A DNA stretch of 64,000 bases from Halieaceae bacterium (lineage in GTDB: Bacteria > Pseudomonadota > Gammaproteobacteria > Pseudomonadales > Halieaceae), in NCBI GenBank assembly GCA_902623175.1, contig CACNSR010000013.1:1-64000 (forward strand), written 5' to 3'. The position numbers and the translations under genes were made by a program. Of this stretch, positions 43,764 through 52,964 are shown piece after piece. Position 1 is the first letter of the stretch, and every line of letters starts with the position of its first letter. The notes under the pieces were generated by a model. That model saw nothing but the letters and a program-made list of their open reading frames with translations. It searched no databases and was not told where the DNA came from.

Positions 43764-44432
43764 TCAATCCAGTACCGTCATAAACTCCGCAGCATCTAGC
43801 CGCTGGGTGCGGTAACTATTCACCAACGCGTCGGGGTCGGCGTAGCCCAGCGACATACCGCAGACTAGCATCTGCTCACTAGGGGCCCCCAGAATCGGCA
43901 TGACGATATCGTGGTAGGAGCAAAACGCGGCCTGTGCGCAACTCTCCATGCCCATTTCCCGTGCCGCCAGCATAAACGACTGCAAAAACATGCCGTAGTC
44001 GAGCCAGCTGCCCTGCTCCATATCCCGATCAATGGTGAAGAAAAGTCCCACCGGCGCGCCAAAAAACTGATAGTTCTGGACGCGATATCCCTGCACCGCC
44101 TCAGTGTCCTTTCTGTCGATGCCCAATAAGCCATAGAGGCCGAAGCCCGTTTGGCGACGCCTGCCTATGTAAGGCTCGCGCCATGCGCGGGGGTAGTAGT
44201 GGTACTCGTATTCACCCTCATCACCCGACAAATACCGCGCCTCGCACGCGTCAGTGATGCGGGCCTTTGTCTCCCCCCGCACCACATAGACATGCCAAGG
44301 TTGAATATTGGATCCCGAGGGTGCGCGCCCTGCAACTCTCAATAGCGACTGAATTTGCTCATCGCTAACAGGCCTTTCAGAGAGAAACGCGCGAATGCTC
44401 TGCCGGCCGACGATGGCCTCACTGACCCGCAC
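43764..44432 (-). CDS. Nitroreductase-family flavoprotein
   Basis: This is a 222-residue FMN-dependent oxidoreductase. The N-terminus RQSIRAFLSERPVSDEQIQSLLR and the APSGSNIQPWHVYVV segment near residue 38 are the FMN-binding signature of the family. It may reduce nitro groups, quinones or act as a flavin reductase; the RutA-like enzyme needs reduced FMN, but there is no direct link in the sequence. It is followed upstream on the same strand by the HMG-CoA lyase-like gene, 8 bases apart. It converges on the acyl-CoA dehydrogenase with no gap between stops. Confidence 0.92.
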   Translation of the reverse strand: MRVSEAIVGRQSIRAFLSERPVSDEQIQSLLRVAGRAPSGSNIQPWHVYVVRGETKARITDACEARYLSGDEGEYEYHYYPRAWREPYIGRRRQTGFGLYGLLGIDRKDTEAVQGYRVQNYQFFGAPVGLFFTIDRDMEQGSWLDYGMFLQSFMLAAREMGMESCAQAAFCSYHDIVMPILGAPSEQMLVCGMSLGYADPDALVNSYRTQRLDAAEFMTVLD

Positions 44433-44440
44433 GGGTTAGC

Positions 44441-45337
44441 TCAAGCACACTGCTTGGACAGCCAGGTGTGGGCTCTTCCGCCCTGAGGGGCGCCGATCAT
44501 CTCGCTCAACAGCGCAACGGCCTCCAGCAGCTTAGGCATGTTAAGGCCGGTGTCGTAGCCAATCGACTGACACAGCATGACCACGTCTTCGGTGGCCACA
44601 TTACCTTTGGCGCCGGGCGCAAAGGGACAGCCCCCCAACCCCCCTGCCGAGGCGTCGAAGTGACGAACGCCCGCCTGAAGTGCTGCATAAACGTTGGCCA
44701 AACCCATGGCACGGGTATCGTGAAAATGGCAACCCAACCGCTCAGGTCCGTATCGATCAACAAGCTTGTGCATCATAGAGTGCACCGCGGCAGGGTTAGC
44801 AGCACCAATAGTATCGGCGATCATTAATCGCGCCGGCTGGTGTTGCATCAGGCGGTCCACCTGCTCCAGCACCAGCGATTCCTCAACAGCTCCCTCGTAG
44901 GGGCACTCAAACGCTACGGCAAGATACGCGTGGATATCGACACCCTCTCTTGCCGCGCGATCTAGAATCTCCTCCCCCATGACGAAGGTGTCCTCAAGGC
45001 TTTTGCGGATATTGTTCTGGTTCATCTCTTCGGTGGCAGCGAGCGCGATGGCTTGGCTGCGAATCCCCGCCATGACCGCCAGCTCGTAACCCTTCATATT
45101 GGGCACCAGCGCGCTGTAAGCGAGCTGCGCCTGAGGCAAGTTGGCGGCGATTTCGTCCGTGCCCGCCATCTGCGGCACGGCTTTTGGCGAGACAAACGAC
45201 CCTATCTCAAGCTCGGGGATGCCGGTCTTGGCAAGAGCGCCCAACAGCGCGATCCGCTGCTCAACAGTAAGGTGCTTTGGCTGCGCCTGAAGCCCGTCGC
45301 GGGCTGCAACTTCTTTGATAATCACCTTCTCGGCCAT
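44441..45337 (-). CDS. HMG-CoA lyase-like (DRE-TIM metallolyase)
   Basis: This is a 298-residue DRE-TIM metallolyase. The N-terminal VAARDGLQAQPK near residue 10 carries the family's Arg/Asp pair, with CHFHDTRAMGLAN (metal His) near residue 205 and AGGLGGCPFAPGAKGN near residue 235. HMG-CoA lyase splits 3-hydroxy-3-methylglutaryl-CoA into acetoacetate and acetyl-CoA in leucine degradation; related lyases act on similar branched acids. The gene is separate from the leucine catabolic operon normally seen, so another branched CoA substrate is possible. Confidence 0.9.
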   Translation of the reverse strand: MAEKVIIKEVAARDGLQAQPKHLTVEQRIALLGALAKTGIPELEIGSFVSPKAVPQMAGTDEIAANLPQAQLAYSALVPNMKGYELAVMAGIRSQAIALAATEEMNQNNIRKSLEDTFVMGEEILDRAAREGVDIHAYLAVAFECPYEGAVEESLVLEQVDRLMQHQPARLMIADTIGAANPAAVHSMMHKLVDRYGPERLGCHFHDTRAMGLANVYAALQAGVRHFDASAGGLGGCPFAPGAKGNVATEDVVMLCQSIGYDTGLNMPKLLEAVALLSEMIGAPQGGRAHTWLSKQCA

Positions 45338-45441
45338 GGGTATCTCCTTCTACGGGAGCAGGAAGCGGCGCCAACTGCACCCGGCGGCACCAAGTGTAAC
45401 GCCACTGGATGAGCGCCACCACTCGGGGTCCAAGTGTGAAC

Positions 45442-48024
45442 CTAGCTCACCGTCCTTTTTCGAGCGGCATCGGCGATGGAAGCGGCGTCGACCTTGAAGT
45501 GGGCCCGCAGATCCGAGCGCCGCTCACTCATGCCAAAGCCATCGGTACCCAAAGCCGTAAACGGTCCGTTTATCCAACTGGCGATCATGCGAGGCAAGGC
45601 GCGGACGTAGTCCGTTGCCGCCACGATAGGTACGTCGGTCTCAGGGAGAATGATGTCCAACCACGCTGGATCAGCATCGGCAGCATCTGCCTGCTCAGCT
45701 CGCTCGGCGTCGCGCGCCAGTTCTACGTAACTAGTGATGCTGTATACGGCAACCGAGTAGCCTTCTTCTCTAAGCGTCTCCGCCGCCTGCATCACCTCAA
45801 ACAAAATCGTGCCGGAGCCGAGAAGATTTACGCGCGGTCCGTCGCCCGCGGCGGGCTCCAGCAGATATCCACCCCTTACCACGCCCTCATCGAGATCGTC
45901 GTGGGCGGGTCGCGCCGGCATGGGTAACGCTTCGTTGTACATCATCAGGTAAAACAGCTCATCGTGATCTTCCACAAACATCCGCTGTATGCCGAAGCGG
46001 ACGAGGACTGCCATCTCCCACGCAAAAGCGGGATCGTAGGTACGCACCGAGGGTACGGTGCTGGCAAGGATGGGAGAGTGCCCGTCCTGATGTTGGAGAC
46101 CTTCACCGTTCAAGGTGGTGCGACCCGCCGTACCCCCCAACAGAAAGCCCCGGGCCATCATGTCGGCGGACGCCCAAATCATGTCGCCCACGCGCTGGAA
46201 GCCAAACATCGAGTAGAAGATATAAAACGGAATCATGGGGACTGCGAAGGTGGCGTAAGCGGTCCCGGCGGCGATAAACGAGGCAATCGCGCCAGCTTCG
46301 CAGATACCCTCCTGCAAAATCTGCCCGTCAATGGCCTCCCGATAGGTGTTCAGTGCCTCTGCGTCCACGGGCGTATATCGTTGACCATCGGGGGAGTAAA
46401 TACCCGCCACCTTGAACAGTGCGTCCATGCCAAAGGTGCGCGCCTCGTCCGGCACAATCGGAACAATAAACTCGCCCACCTCAGGGTCTTTCAGGAGCTT
46501 GGTCAGCAACCGCACCATGGCGGTCGTGGTAGACAAACTCCGTGAGTCGCTGCCCGCATCTGAGGTCCTGAAAATCGCCGCATCCGGCGCCTTGAGACTG
46601 GCAGCAGGCACTTCGCGTCGTGGTAAATAGCCGCCCAGCGCCTCCCTTCGCGCCCTCAGGTATCGGAGCTCCTCGCTGTCCTCTTCCGGACGGTAAAAAT
46701 CGGCGCGGGCAATCGCCTCATCGTCGAGGGGTATCCCCCAGCTACGCGCACAGGCAATCCGTTCCTCGCGACTCAAATCTTTCTTTTGATGCGCCGTGTT
46801 TCGGCCTTGCAAAGCCGAGCCCATACCATCGCCCTTCACGGTTTTCACAAGAATCACCGTCGGACGATCCTCGCTCTCACAAGCCCGCCGATACGCGGCA
46901 TAGAGTTTTTTCGGATCCTGCCCGCCGCGCTTGATCTGCGCGACTTCGACATCGGTGAGGGTATTCATGAGTTGTTCCAGGCGGGGGTCACCGTGTACCC
47001 AGTGCTCGCGCTGCTCGTCTCCAGGGAGTATCGAGTAACGCTGATAGTCGCCATCTAGGCACTCTTCCATGCGATGGCGTAAAACCCCCTCGTGATCCGA
47101 GGCCAGTAGGGCATCCCAACCACTGCCCCAGATCACTTTCAGGACCTGCCAATCGGCACCGCGAAAGGCACGCTCCAACTCCTGAATGATTTTTCCGTTA
47201 CCTCGCACCGGTCCATCGAGGCGCTGCAGATTACAGTTGACGACAATCACCAAATTGTCGAGCCGCTCGCGGGCGGCGATATTGACGGTGCCCAGCACCT
47301 CAGGCTCGTCGGCCTCACCATCGCCGATAAAGCACCAGATCCGCGCGTCATCTGCCGCCAGCAGTCCGCGATGCTGCAGGTACTTGGCGAACCGTGCGAT
47401 ATAGATCGATATGGGCACGGAGAGGCCCATTGACGCGTTGGGGACCTGCCAGAAATCGGGCATGGATCGAGGATGCGGGTAGGAAGACAAACCCCCGCCC
47501 TCTCCCAATTCACGCCGGAAATTACGCAGCTGCTGCTCGGTCAGCCGGCTTTCCAGATAGGCTCTGGCGTAGATACCTGGCGCGGCATGCGGCTGGGGGA
47601 GCACGAGGTCTCCTCGACCTTCGGCGCTGAAAACATGATTAAAGGCCGTCTCCATGGCCGTGGCAGCAGAGGCATAGGTCGCAATGTGCCCGCCCAAACC
47701 GGCACCGTCGTCCTGCGCCCGCAAGATCATGGCGGCCGCGTTCCAGCGAATGATATTCTCGATGCGTTTCTCGAGCTCCAGATCACCGGGATACGGCGGC
47801 TGCTCGTCAGGAGAAAGCGTATTGATGTAAGGGGTATTAAGTAAAGCATCGGAGAGTGTGACGCCCTGATCGATGCTGTATTCCTGAAGGCGCCTGAGTA
47901 GCGCTCTCACGCCCTCGTCACCATATTCGCGCCGGATGTCCTCGAGTGCCGACCGCCACTCGGGCCAGTCCGCGTCAATGACGGCACTGACGTCGATAGA
48001 CATCTGAGACGGGGCGTCATCCAT
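45442..48024 (-). CDS. AceE-type homodimeric pyruvate/2-oxoacid dehydrogenase E1
   Basis: This is a thiamine-diphosphate 2-oxoacid dehydrogenase E1 of 860 residues, near the 887 of E. coli AceE. The ThDP-Mg motif is GDGEADEPEVLG followed by NCNLQ near residue 260. The middle Glu-containing region TAGRTTLNGEGLQHQDGHSPI is the AceE signature. No E2 (aceF) or E3 (lpd) gene lies beside it, unlike the normal aceEF operon. It could be a second E1 used for a branched or 2-oxobutyrate-like oxoacid, as in MdeB-type paralogues, or could lend itself to the main complex. The pyruvate formed from citramalyl-CoA cleavage would be an obvious substrate, which is inference. Confidence 0.9.
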   Translation of the reverse strand: MDDAPSQMSIDVSAVIDADWPEWRSALEDIRREYGDEGVRALLRRLQEYSIDQGVTLSDALLNTPYINTLSPDEQPPYPGDLELEKRIENIIRWNAAAMILRAQDDGAGLGGHIATYASAATAMETAFNHVFSAEGRGDLVLPQPHAAPGIYARAYLESRLTEQQLRNFRRELGEGGGLSSYPHPRSMPDFWQVPNASMGLSVPISIYIARFAKYLQHRGLLAADDARIWCFIGDGEADEPEVLGTVNIAARERLDNLVIVVNCNLQRLDGPVRGNGKIIQELERAFRGADWQVLKVIWGSGWDALLASDHEGVLRHRMEECLDGDYQRYSILPGDEQREHWVHGDPRLEQLMNTLTDVEVAQIKRGGQDPKKLYAAYRRACESEDRPTVILVKTVKGDGMGSALQGRNTAHQKKDLSREERIACARSWGIPLDDEAIARADFYRPEEDSEELRYLRARREALGGYLPRREVPAASLKAPDAAIFRTSDAGSDSRSLSTTTAMVRLLTKLLKDPEVGEFIVPIVPDEARTFGMDALFKVAGIYSPDGQRYTPVDAEALNTYREAIDGQILQEGICEAGAIASFIAAGTAYATFAVPMIPFYIFYSMFGFQRVGDMIWASADMMARGFLLGGTAGRTTLNGEGLQHQDGHSPILASTVPSVRTYDPAFAWEMAVLVRFGIQRMFVEDHDELFYLMMYNEALPMPARPAHDDLDEGVVRGGYLLEPAAGDGPRVNLLGSGTILFEVMQAAETLREEGYSVAVYSITSYVELARDAERAEQADAADADPAWLDIILPETDVPIVAATDYVRALPRMIASWINGPFTALGTDGFGMSERRSDLRAHFKVDAASIADAARKRTVS

Positions 48025-48127
48025 TGCGCACCCAGCTGCTCACAAGAGCATCAGTCCTCATGGGTCGATGTCGAATGAGATCGCTCATCATGAGATAGTA
48101 ACTAGGACACCCCTGAGGAGGCCAGCC

Positions 48128-48730
48128 ATGTCGGACCGAAAAGCGTTGGACATAATCGCCGGCGGCATGGGCCAGCACCCTGCCTTGATTGTTGTCGACG
48201 CGTTAGTGGGCTTCACCGATCCGGCCTGCCCCCTAGGTTCGGAGGCGGACGCCGTGGTGGCGGCCAATATCGAGCTGATGAATGCCTTCCATCGTGCGGA
48301 CCTGCCTGTCGTGCTGACCACCGTGATCTATCGCAACGCTGAGCAGGCATCCGTCTTCCGAGCGAGGGTGCCGGCGCTCAACCTCCTGACCCCAGAATCA
48401 GAATGGGTCAAGTTTGACCCGCGGTTACCCATCGCCCCCTCAGATCTTCAGCTAGAGAAACTTCATGCCAGCGGCTTCCACGGCACTGACTTGGATGAAT
48501 GGCTAAAAGCAAAAGGAGTGGACTCTGTGGTGGTCACAGGTCTCACAACCAGTGGCTGTGTGCGCGCGACTGCAGTGGACGGATTACAGAATAACTACCG
48601 CGTCTTGGTGCCCCGGGAGGCTTCTGGGGATCGGGATGAGCAAGCGCATGAGGCCAATCTTTATGACCTCAATGCCAAATATGCTGACGTCGTCTCGGTC
48701 GCCGATGTGTTGGAGTCATTGCCCGGCTGA
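48128..48730 (+). CDS. Isochorismatase-family hydrolase (third)
   Basis: This is a 200-residue cysteine hydrolase. ATG at 48128 (MSDRKALDII) follows GAGGAGG; the longer frame from 48068 is not supported. The triad is D24 (IVVDALVGF), K111 and C144 in GLTTSGCVRAT, the same branch as the 34299 gene. It probably acts on an amide or carbamoyl bond. It is divergent from the AceE-like gene, and its 3' end overlaps the convergent DUF1244 gene by 15 bases. No operator palindrome is seen upstream. Confidence 0.92.
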   Translation: MSDRKALDIIAGGMGQHPALIVVDALVGFTDPACPLGSEADAVVAANIELMNAFHRADLPVVLTTVIYRNAEQASVFRARVPALNLLTPESEWVKFDPRLPIAPSDLQLEKLHASGFHGTDLDEWLKAKGVDSVVVTGLTTSGCVRATAVDGLQNNYRVLVPREASGDRDEQAHEANLYDLNAKYADVVSVADVLESLPG

Positions 48731-49012
48731 ATCCACCTGCTTTGCAGCAAATTGCGCCGCCTGCTCTGGCGTCGCCTCGGTCTGATACTGCGCCTTCCAC
48801 TCCTCATACGGCATGCCGTACACAATCTCGCGTGCCGCCTCTTTGTCCAGCGTGATCCCGTGTTCAGCGGCGGCTTCCGCGTACCATTTGGACAGGCAGT
48901 TGCGGCAAAAGCCAGCCAGATTCATGAGGTCTATATTCTGGACGTCTTTGCGGCCGTCGAGGTGAGACACCAGTCGGCGAAAAACGGCCGCTTCAATCGA
49001 TTCTTGACTCAT
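48716..49012 (-). CDS. DUF1244 family protein
   Basis: This is a 98-residue protein of the DUF1244 family (SMc04008-like), recognised by the VFRRLVSHLDGRKDVQNIDLMNLAGFCRNCL-type block with paired Cys. Function is unknown. The Cys pair and helix-rich prediction may suggest a small metal or redox role, but that is not shown. It lies downstream of the Nudix gene in the same direction. The last residues overlap the stop region of the isochorismatase gene on the other strand, so one of the two ends could be slightly off. Confidence 0.88.
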   Translation of the reverse strand: MSQESIEAAVFRRLVSHLDGRKDVQNIDLMNLAGFCRNCLSKWYAEAAAEHGITLDKEAAREIVYGMPYEEWKAQYQTEATPEQAAQFAAKQVDSAGQ

Positions 49013-49051
49013 GTTCTACTTCATCTCCTCTAATTGTGGCGCTCGCCACCG

Positions 49052-49522
49052 TTAATCAACGGGCGCCTCCGATCGCGCCATAATCAGCTCACGAATCATC
49101 GCTCCCTGAGCCGGATATCGCCAGGTGCCATCAGGCAAGGCCTCAAGGTTCCACCAGATGACATCTGCCACCTCCAGTGGGCGTTGAATGCGGGGCTCCG
49201 CCGCGGCGGGCACTGCGCACCAATACAGATGGAAGCCATTTTCGAAAACGGTGGCTAGCTCAATGGTGTGAGCGGCCAAACCAGTTTCTTCAAACACTTC
49301 TCGCTCCGCGCCACAGCGAGGCGATTCTGACGAGTCAACACTGCCACCGGGCAGCGCCCACTCACCCGACCAATCTTTGACGAGTACTGTGCCCCGCGCA
49401 TCCCACACCAGACAACCGGCGCTTGGCGCTGAGCCTGAAAGATTGGATGAAGTGCAGGGCGGTGGCGTCTCTCCGCAAGCCGTCAACAACATCAGGAGAA
49501 GCAGTACGCCATTACGCCTCAT
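49052..49522 (-). CDS. Lipoprotein-type Nudix hydrolase
   Basis: This is a 156-residue Nudix-fold protein. Start ATG at 49522 (MRRNGVLLLL) is chosen because it makes an ideal lipoprotein signal peptide ending in the lipobox LLTAC (Cys near residue 16), whereas the longer frame from 49696 reads through dnaE in another frame. The Nudix box is perfect: GGSVDSSESPRCGAEREVFEETGL-type spacing GX5EX7REUXEEXGU, with REVFEETGL. Nudix enzymes cleave nucleoside diphosphates linked to X; a membrane-anchored one is unusual and its substrate is unknown. The start overlaps the dnaE stop by 11 bases. Confidence 0.85.
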   Translation of the reverse strand: MRRNGVLLLLMLLTACGETPPPCTSSNLSGSAPSAGCLVWDARGTVLVKDWSGEWALPGGSVDSSESPRCGAEREVFEETGLAAHTIELATVFENGFHLYWCAVPAAAEPRIQRPLEVADVIWWNLEALPDGTWRYPAQGAMIRELIMARSEAPVD

Positions 49523-52500
49523 ACACCCATTCCACTGCATCGTTCCCCACTGCAATGCGCAGCTCGTCCAGTAGCGCGTCGCTCGGATGGACCTGCCAGG
49601 CGCCACCCAGACGCACAGCGACAGATCCTTTCGGCTGCACATATTCCATGACCACGGGGCACTGTCCGCCCACCGCAGAGCGCAGCGTGTTGGCAAGCAA
49701 GGTATTAAAACGCTCGTCTACACGATGGCTCGGCACCCTGAGAAGCAGCTGGGTGACCTTGGCTTTTCGGGCTTGCTCCAGTGAACGGACGGTTTTGGTT
49801 CGCATTGCCAGGCCACCGTTGAAATCGTCAACCTGCAATCTGCCGTCCAGCAAGACGATGCGGTCCTTATGCAACAGATCCCGATGCTCAGTAAATACGT
49901 CGTTATACACCGCGGCTTCCATCTGCCCTGAACCGTCGTCCAGGGTCAGCACTGCCATGGAACCTCGCTGAGTTTTGATGGTGCGGATATCGAGAATCAG
50001 TCCAGCCACCACCGCCTGATTGTTGGCCTGCAATTCGCAAATGCGGCGCGGCGCAAATTTCCTGATCTCCGCCTCATAGGCTTCCATCGGGTGGCCACTC
50101 AAGAAACTACCCAGGCTCTCTTTTTCAGCGTTGAGCAGCTCCATCAGAGACCAGGGCCGCGCTCCGCGGTACTCCTGATAGGGGTCTTCGGCGTCACCCA
50201 CCGTGGCAATCACCTCGCCAAATAAATCATCGATACCGGCAGCGGTGTTGCTGGCGACTTGTTCGGCGCCTTTGATCGCATCATCCAGCGCGGCCAACAT
50301 CACCCACCGCTCAACACCCAGCTCATCCAGCGCGCCGCTTTTAATCAAGGCCTCCAGCGCGCGTCGATTTACTTTACGGGGATCTGTTCGCGCGCAGAGA
50401 TCAAAAAGGCTGCTAAACGGACCGCCCTCTCGCGCGGCCAGCACACTACTGATCGGTCCCTCACCCAACCCTTTAATCGCACCGAGGCCGTAGCGAATCT
50501 GGCTCTCGTTGTCGACAGAGAAGGCGTACTGGCCGCTCTGAATCGACGGCGCCTGCACCGTCACGCCCATCCTTCGGGCCTCATCCCGGAAAGTGAGCAG
50601 CTTGTCGGTGTTGTCGATCTCGGAACTCATGACCGCAGCCATAAATTCTGCGGGGTGATGGGTTTTCAGCCACGCGGTTTGATACGAGACCAACGCGTAA
50701 GCCGCCGAGTGCGACTTATTGAAACCGTAACCCGCAAATTTCTCGACAAGATCGAAGATCTTGATGGCCAGCATGGGGTCAATTCCCTGTGCCGCGGCGC
50801 CCTCCTCGAAAACGCTGCGCTGTTTGGCCATCTCCTCGGGTTTTTTCTTGCCCATTGCCCGTCGCAGCAAATCGGCACCACCAAGCGTATAGCCCGCCAG
50901 CACCTGGGCAATCTGCATCACCTGCTCCTGATACAGAATGATGCCATACGTAGGCTCCAAAATGGGTTTCAACCATTCATGCTGATATTGGGCGTCGGGA
51001 TAGGCCAGCGGTTCGCGCCCATGCTTGCGGTCAATGAAATTGTCGACCATGCCCGACTGTAAAGGCCCGGGCCTGAACAGCGCCACCAGCGCAATGATGT
51101 CTTCAAAACAGTCGGGGCGCAAATTTTTGATCAGTTCCTTCATGCCGCGACTCTCGAGCTGGAAGACCGCCGTGGTATCACCACTCTGAAGCATGCGGAA
51201 GACCTCTGGATCATCTAGAGGCACACGATCAAGGTCGAGCGCTGACTTTCCTCTGGCATCGATCATCTGGATTGCCCACTGGATGATCGTCAACGTGCGC
51301 AGGCCAAGAAAATCGAACTTCACCAAGCCCGCTTCTTCAACATCGTTCTTGTCGTACTGGGTGACAACACCGCCACCGTCTTCGTCGCAGTAAATAGGAG
51401 AAAAATCGGTGAGTTTACTGGGCGCAATGACCACACCGCCGGCGTGTTTACCCGCATTGCGGGTCACCCCCTCGAGCTGCACGGCCATGTCCCAGATTTC
51501 CTGCGCCGAGCTGTCCTCTTCGAGAAGCTGTATCAGCTGCTCCTCCTGCTCCAACGCCTTCGATAGGGTCATCCCCACTTCGAAGGGGATCAGTTTCGAC
51601 ATGCGGTCGGCTAGACCGTAGGGCTTGCCCTGAACCCGGGCGACATCGCGCACCACCGCTTTAGCGGCCATGGTGCCGAAGGTAATGATTTGCGACACCG
51701 CCTGACGACCATAGGTCTGCGCCACATACTCAATGACTTCGTCGCGGCGCTCCATGCAGAAATCCACGTCGAAGTCAGGCATCGAAACTCGCTCGGGATT
51801 CAGAAAGCGCTCAAAAAGCAGATCGTATTCAATCGGGTCGAGGTCGGTGATCTCCAGTGCATACGCCACCAGAGACCCGGCACCGGAGCCTCTACCGGGA
51901 CCGACGGGGATATCCTGCTGCTTGGCCCAGTGGATAAAGTCCATGACCACGAGAAAATAGCCGGGGAATCCCATCTGGTTGATAGTGTTTAACTCGAACT
52001 TAAGACGCTCTCTGTAGGGTTCCAGCTGCTGGTCGCTCCATTCGGGAAAGCGGCGCTGCAACCCCTCATGAGAGAGTCGACCGAGGTACCCCTCGATCGA
52101 CTCTTCCTTGGGAACCGGGTAGTTAGGCAGAGAAGGCTGGCCCAACGTCAGTGACACCGAGCAGCGCCGGGCGATTTCCACCGAGTTTTCGAGTGCTTCG
52201 GGAATGTCGGAGAACAGCTCCGCCATCTCCTCGGCAGAGCGCAGATATTGTTGATTGGAGTAGGCCCGCAGGCGTCTGGGATCATCCAGTGTGCGCCCAT
52301 CGCCAATGCAGACCCGGGCCTCGTGCGCCTCAAACTCATCCGCTTCCAGAAAACGCACATCATTGGTCGCCACGACAGGGCAACTGCATTCCGCTGCCAA
52401 TGACACTGCGGCGTGGAGATAGTCCTCCTCCCTTGCGCGCCCGGTGCGTTGCAGTTCCAGATAGAAGCGGTCGGAGAAGCAGCGCTGCCACTCCGCCAAA

Positions 52501-52955
52501 GCTGCGCGGGCATCGTCCTCCCGGCCATTCAACAACGCCTGACCGATGTCACCCTGGCGACCGCCGGACAATGCGATGACTCCCTCCGAATGTTCCTGGA
52601 CCCAGGCCTGCTTCACACGCGGCCGGCCCAGATATTGACCCTGCTGGTAGGAGCGGGACAGCAGCAACATCAGATTCCGATAGCCCGTCTCATTCTGGGC
52701 CAGCAGACATAATTCGTGGTGGCGCTCCTCATCCAATGGGTCCAGCACATGCAGATCCGCACCAATTATCAGCTTGAGTCCTAACTCCGCAGCAGCCTTG
52801 TAGGCCTTAACTAGACCAAAAAAATTGTGGTGGTCGGTAATGGCCACAGCGGGCATTCCCAGCTCCGCCACCCGACTGAGTGCGGGGCGGATGAGGAGTA
52901 AGCCATCGATCAGGGAGTATTCGCTGTGAAGACGGAGGTGAACAAACGACGCCAT
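49512..52955 (-). CDS. dnaE: DNA polymerase III alpha subunit
   Basis: This is the replicative polymerase of 1147 residues (E. coli 1160). An N-terminal PHP domain (about 1-270; begins ASFVHLRLHSEYSLIDG) is followed by the palm with GRGSGAGSLVAY near residue 350 and the catalytic triple including MPDFDVDFC near residue 405, then fingers, tandem HhH and an OB-fold region. The rnhB gene lies 9 bases upstream and the Nudix lipoprotein gene overlaps its 3' end. The gene neighbourhood lpxA-lpxB-rnhB-dnaE is standard in this class. Confidence 0.98.
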   Translation of the reverse strand: MASFVHLRLHSEYSLIDGLLLIRPALSRVAELGMPAVAITDHHNFFGLVKAYKAAAELGLKLIIGADLHVLDPLDEERHHELCLLAQNETGYRNLMLLLSRSYQQGQYLGRPRVKQAWVQEHSEGVIALSGGRQGDIGQALLNGREDDARAALAEWQRCFSDRFYLELQRTGRAREEDYLHAAVSLAAECSCPVVATNDVRFLEADEFEAHEARVCIGDGRTLDDPRRLRAYSNQQYLRSAEEMAELFSDIPEALENSVEIARRCSVSLTLGQPSLPNYPVPKEESIEGYLGRLSHEGLQRRFPEWSDQQLEPYRERLKFELNTINQMGFPGYFLVVMDFIHWAKQQDIPVGPGRGSGAGSLVAYALEITDLDPIEYDLLFERFLNPERVSMPDFDVDFCMERRDEVIEYVAQTYGRQAVSQIITFGTMAAKAVVRDVARVQGKPYGLADRMSKLIPFEVGMTLSKALEQEEQLIQLLEEDSSAQEIWDMAVQLEGVTRNAGKHAGGVVIAPSKLTDFSPIYCDEDGGGVVTQYDKNDVEEAGLVKFDFLGLRTLTIIQWAIQMIDARGKSALDLDRVPLDDPEVFRMLQSGDTTAVFQLESRGMKELIKNLRPDCFEDIIALVALFRPGPLQSGMVDNFIDRKHGREPLAYPDAQYQHEWLKPILEPTYGIILYQEQVMQIAQVLAGYTLGGADLLRRAMGKKKPEEMAKQRSVFEEGAAAQGIDPMLAIKIFDLVEKFAGYGFNKSHSAAYALVSYQTAWLKTHHPAEFMAAVMSSEIDNTDKLLTFRDEARRMGVTVQAPSIQSGQYAFSVDNESQIRYGLGAIKGLGEGPISSVLAAREGGPFSSLFDLCARTDPRKVNRRALEALIKSGALDELGVERWVMLAALDDAIKGAEQVASNTAAGIDDLFGEVIATVGDAEDPYQEYRGARPWSLMELLNAEKESLGSFLSGHPMEAYEAEIRKFAPRRICELQANNQAVVAGLILDIRTIKTQRGSMAVLTLDDGSGQMEAAVYNDVFTEHRDLLHKDRIVLLDGRLQVDDFNGGLAMRTKTVRSLEQARKAKVTQLLLRVPSHRVDERFNTLLANTLRSAVGGQCPVVMEYVQPKGSVAVRLGGAWQVHPSDALLDELRIAVGNDAVEWVYEA

Positions 52956-52964
52956 GCCTGAACG

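Noticed and set aside
43761-43766. TGATCA where two convergent stop codons abut
   Set aside because: It is simply the junction of the acyl-CoA dehydrogenase and nitroreductase stops; no terminator or other function is indicated.
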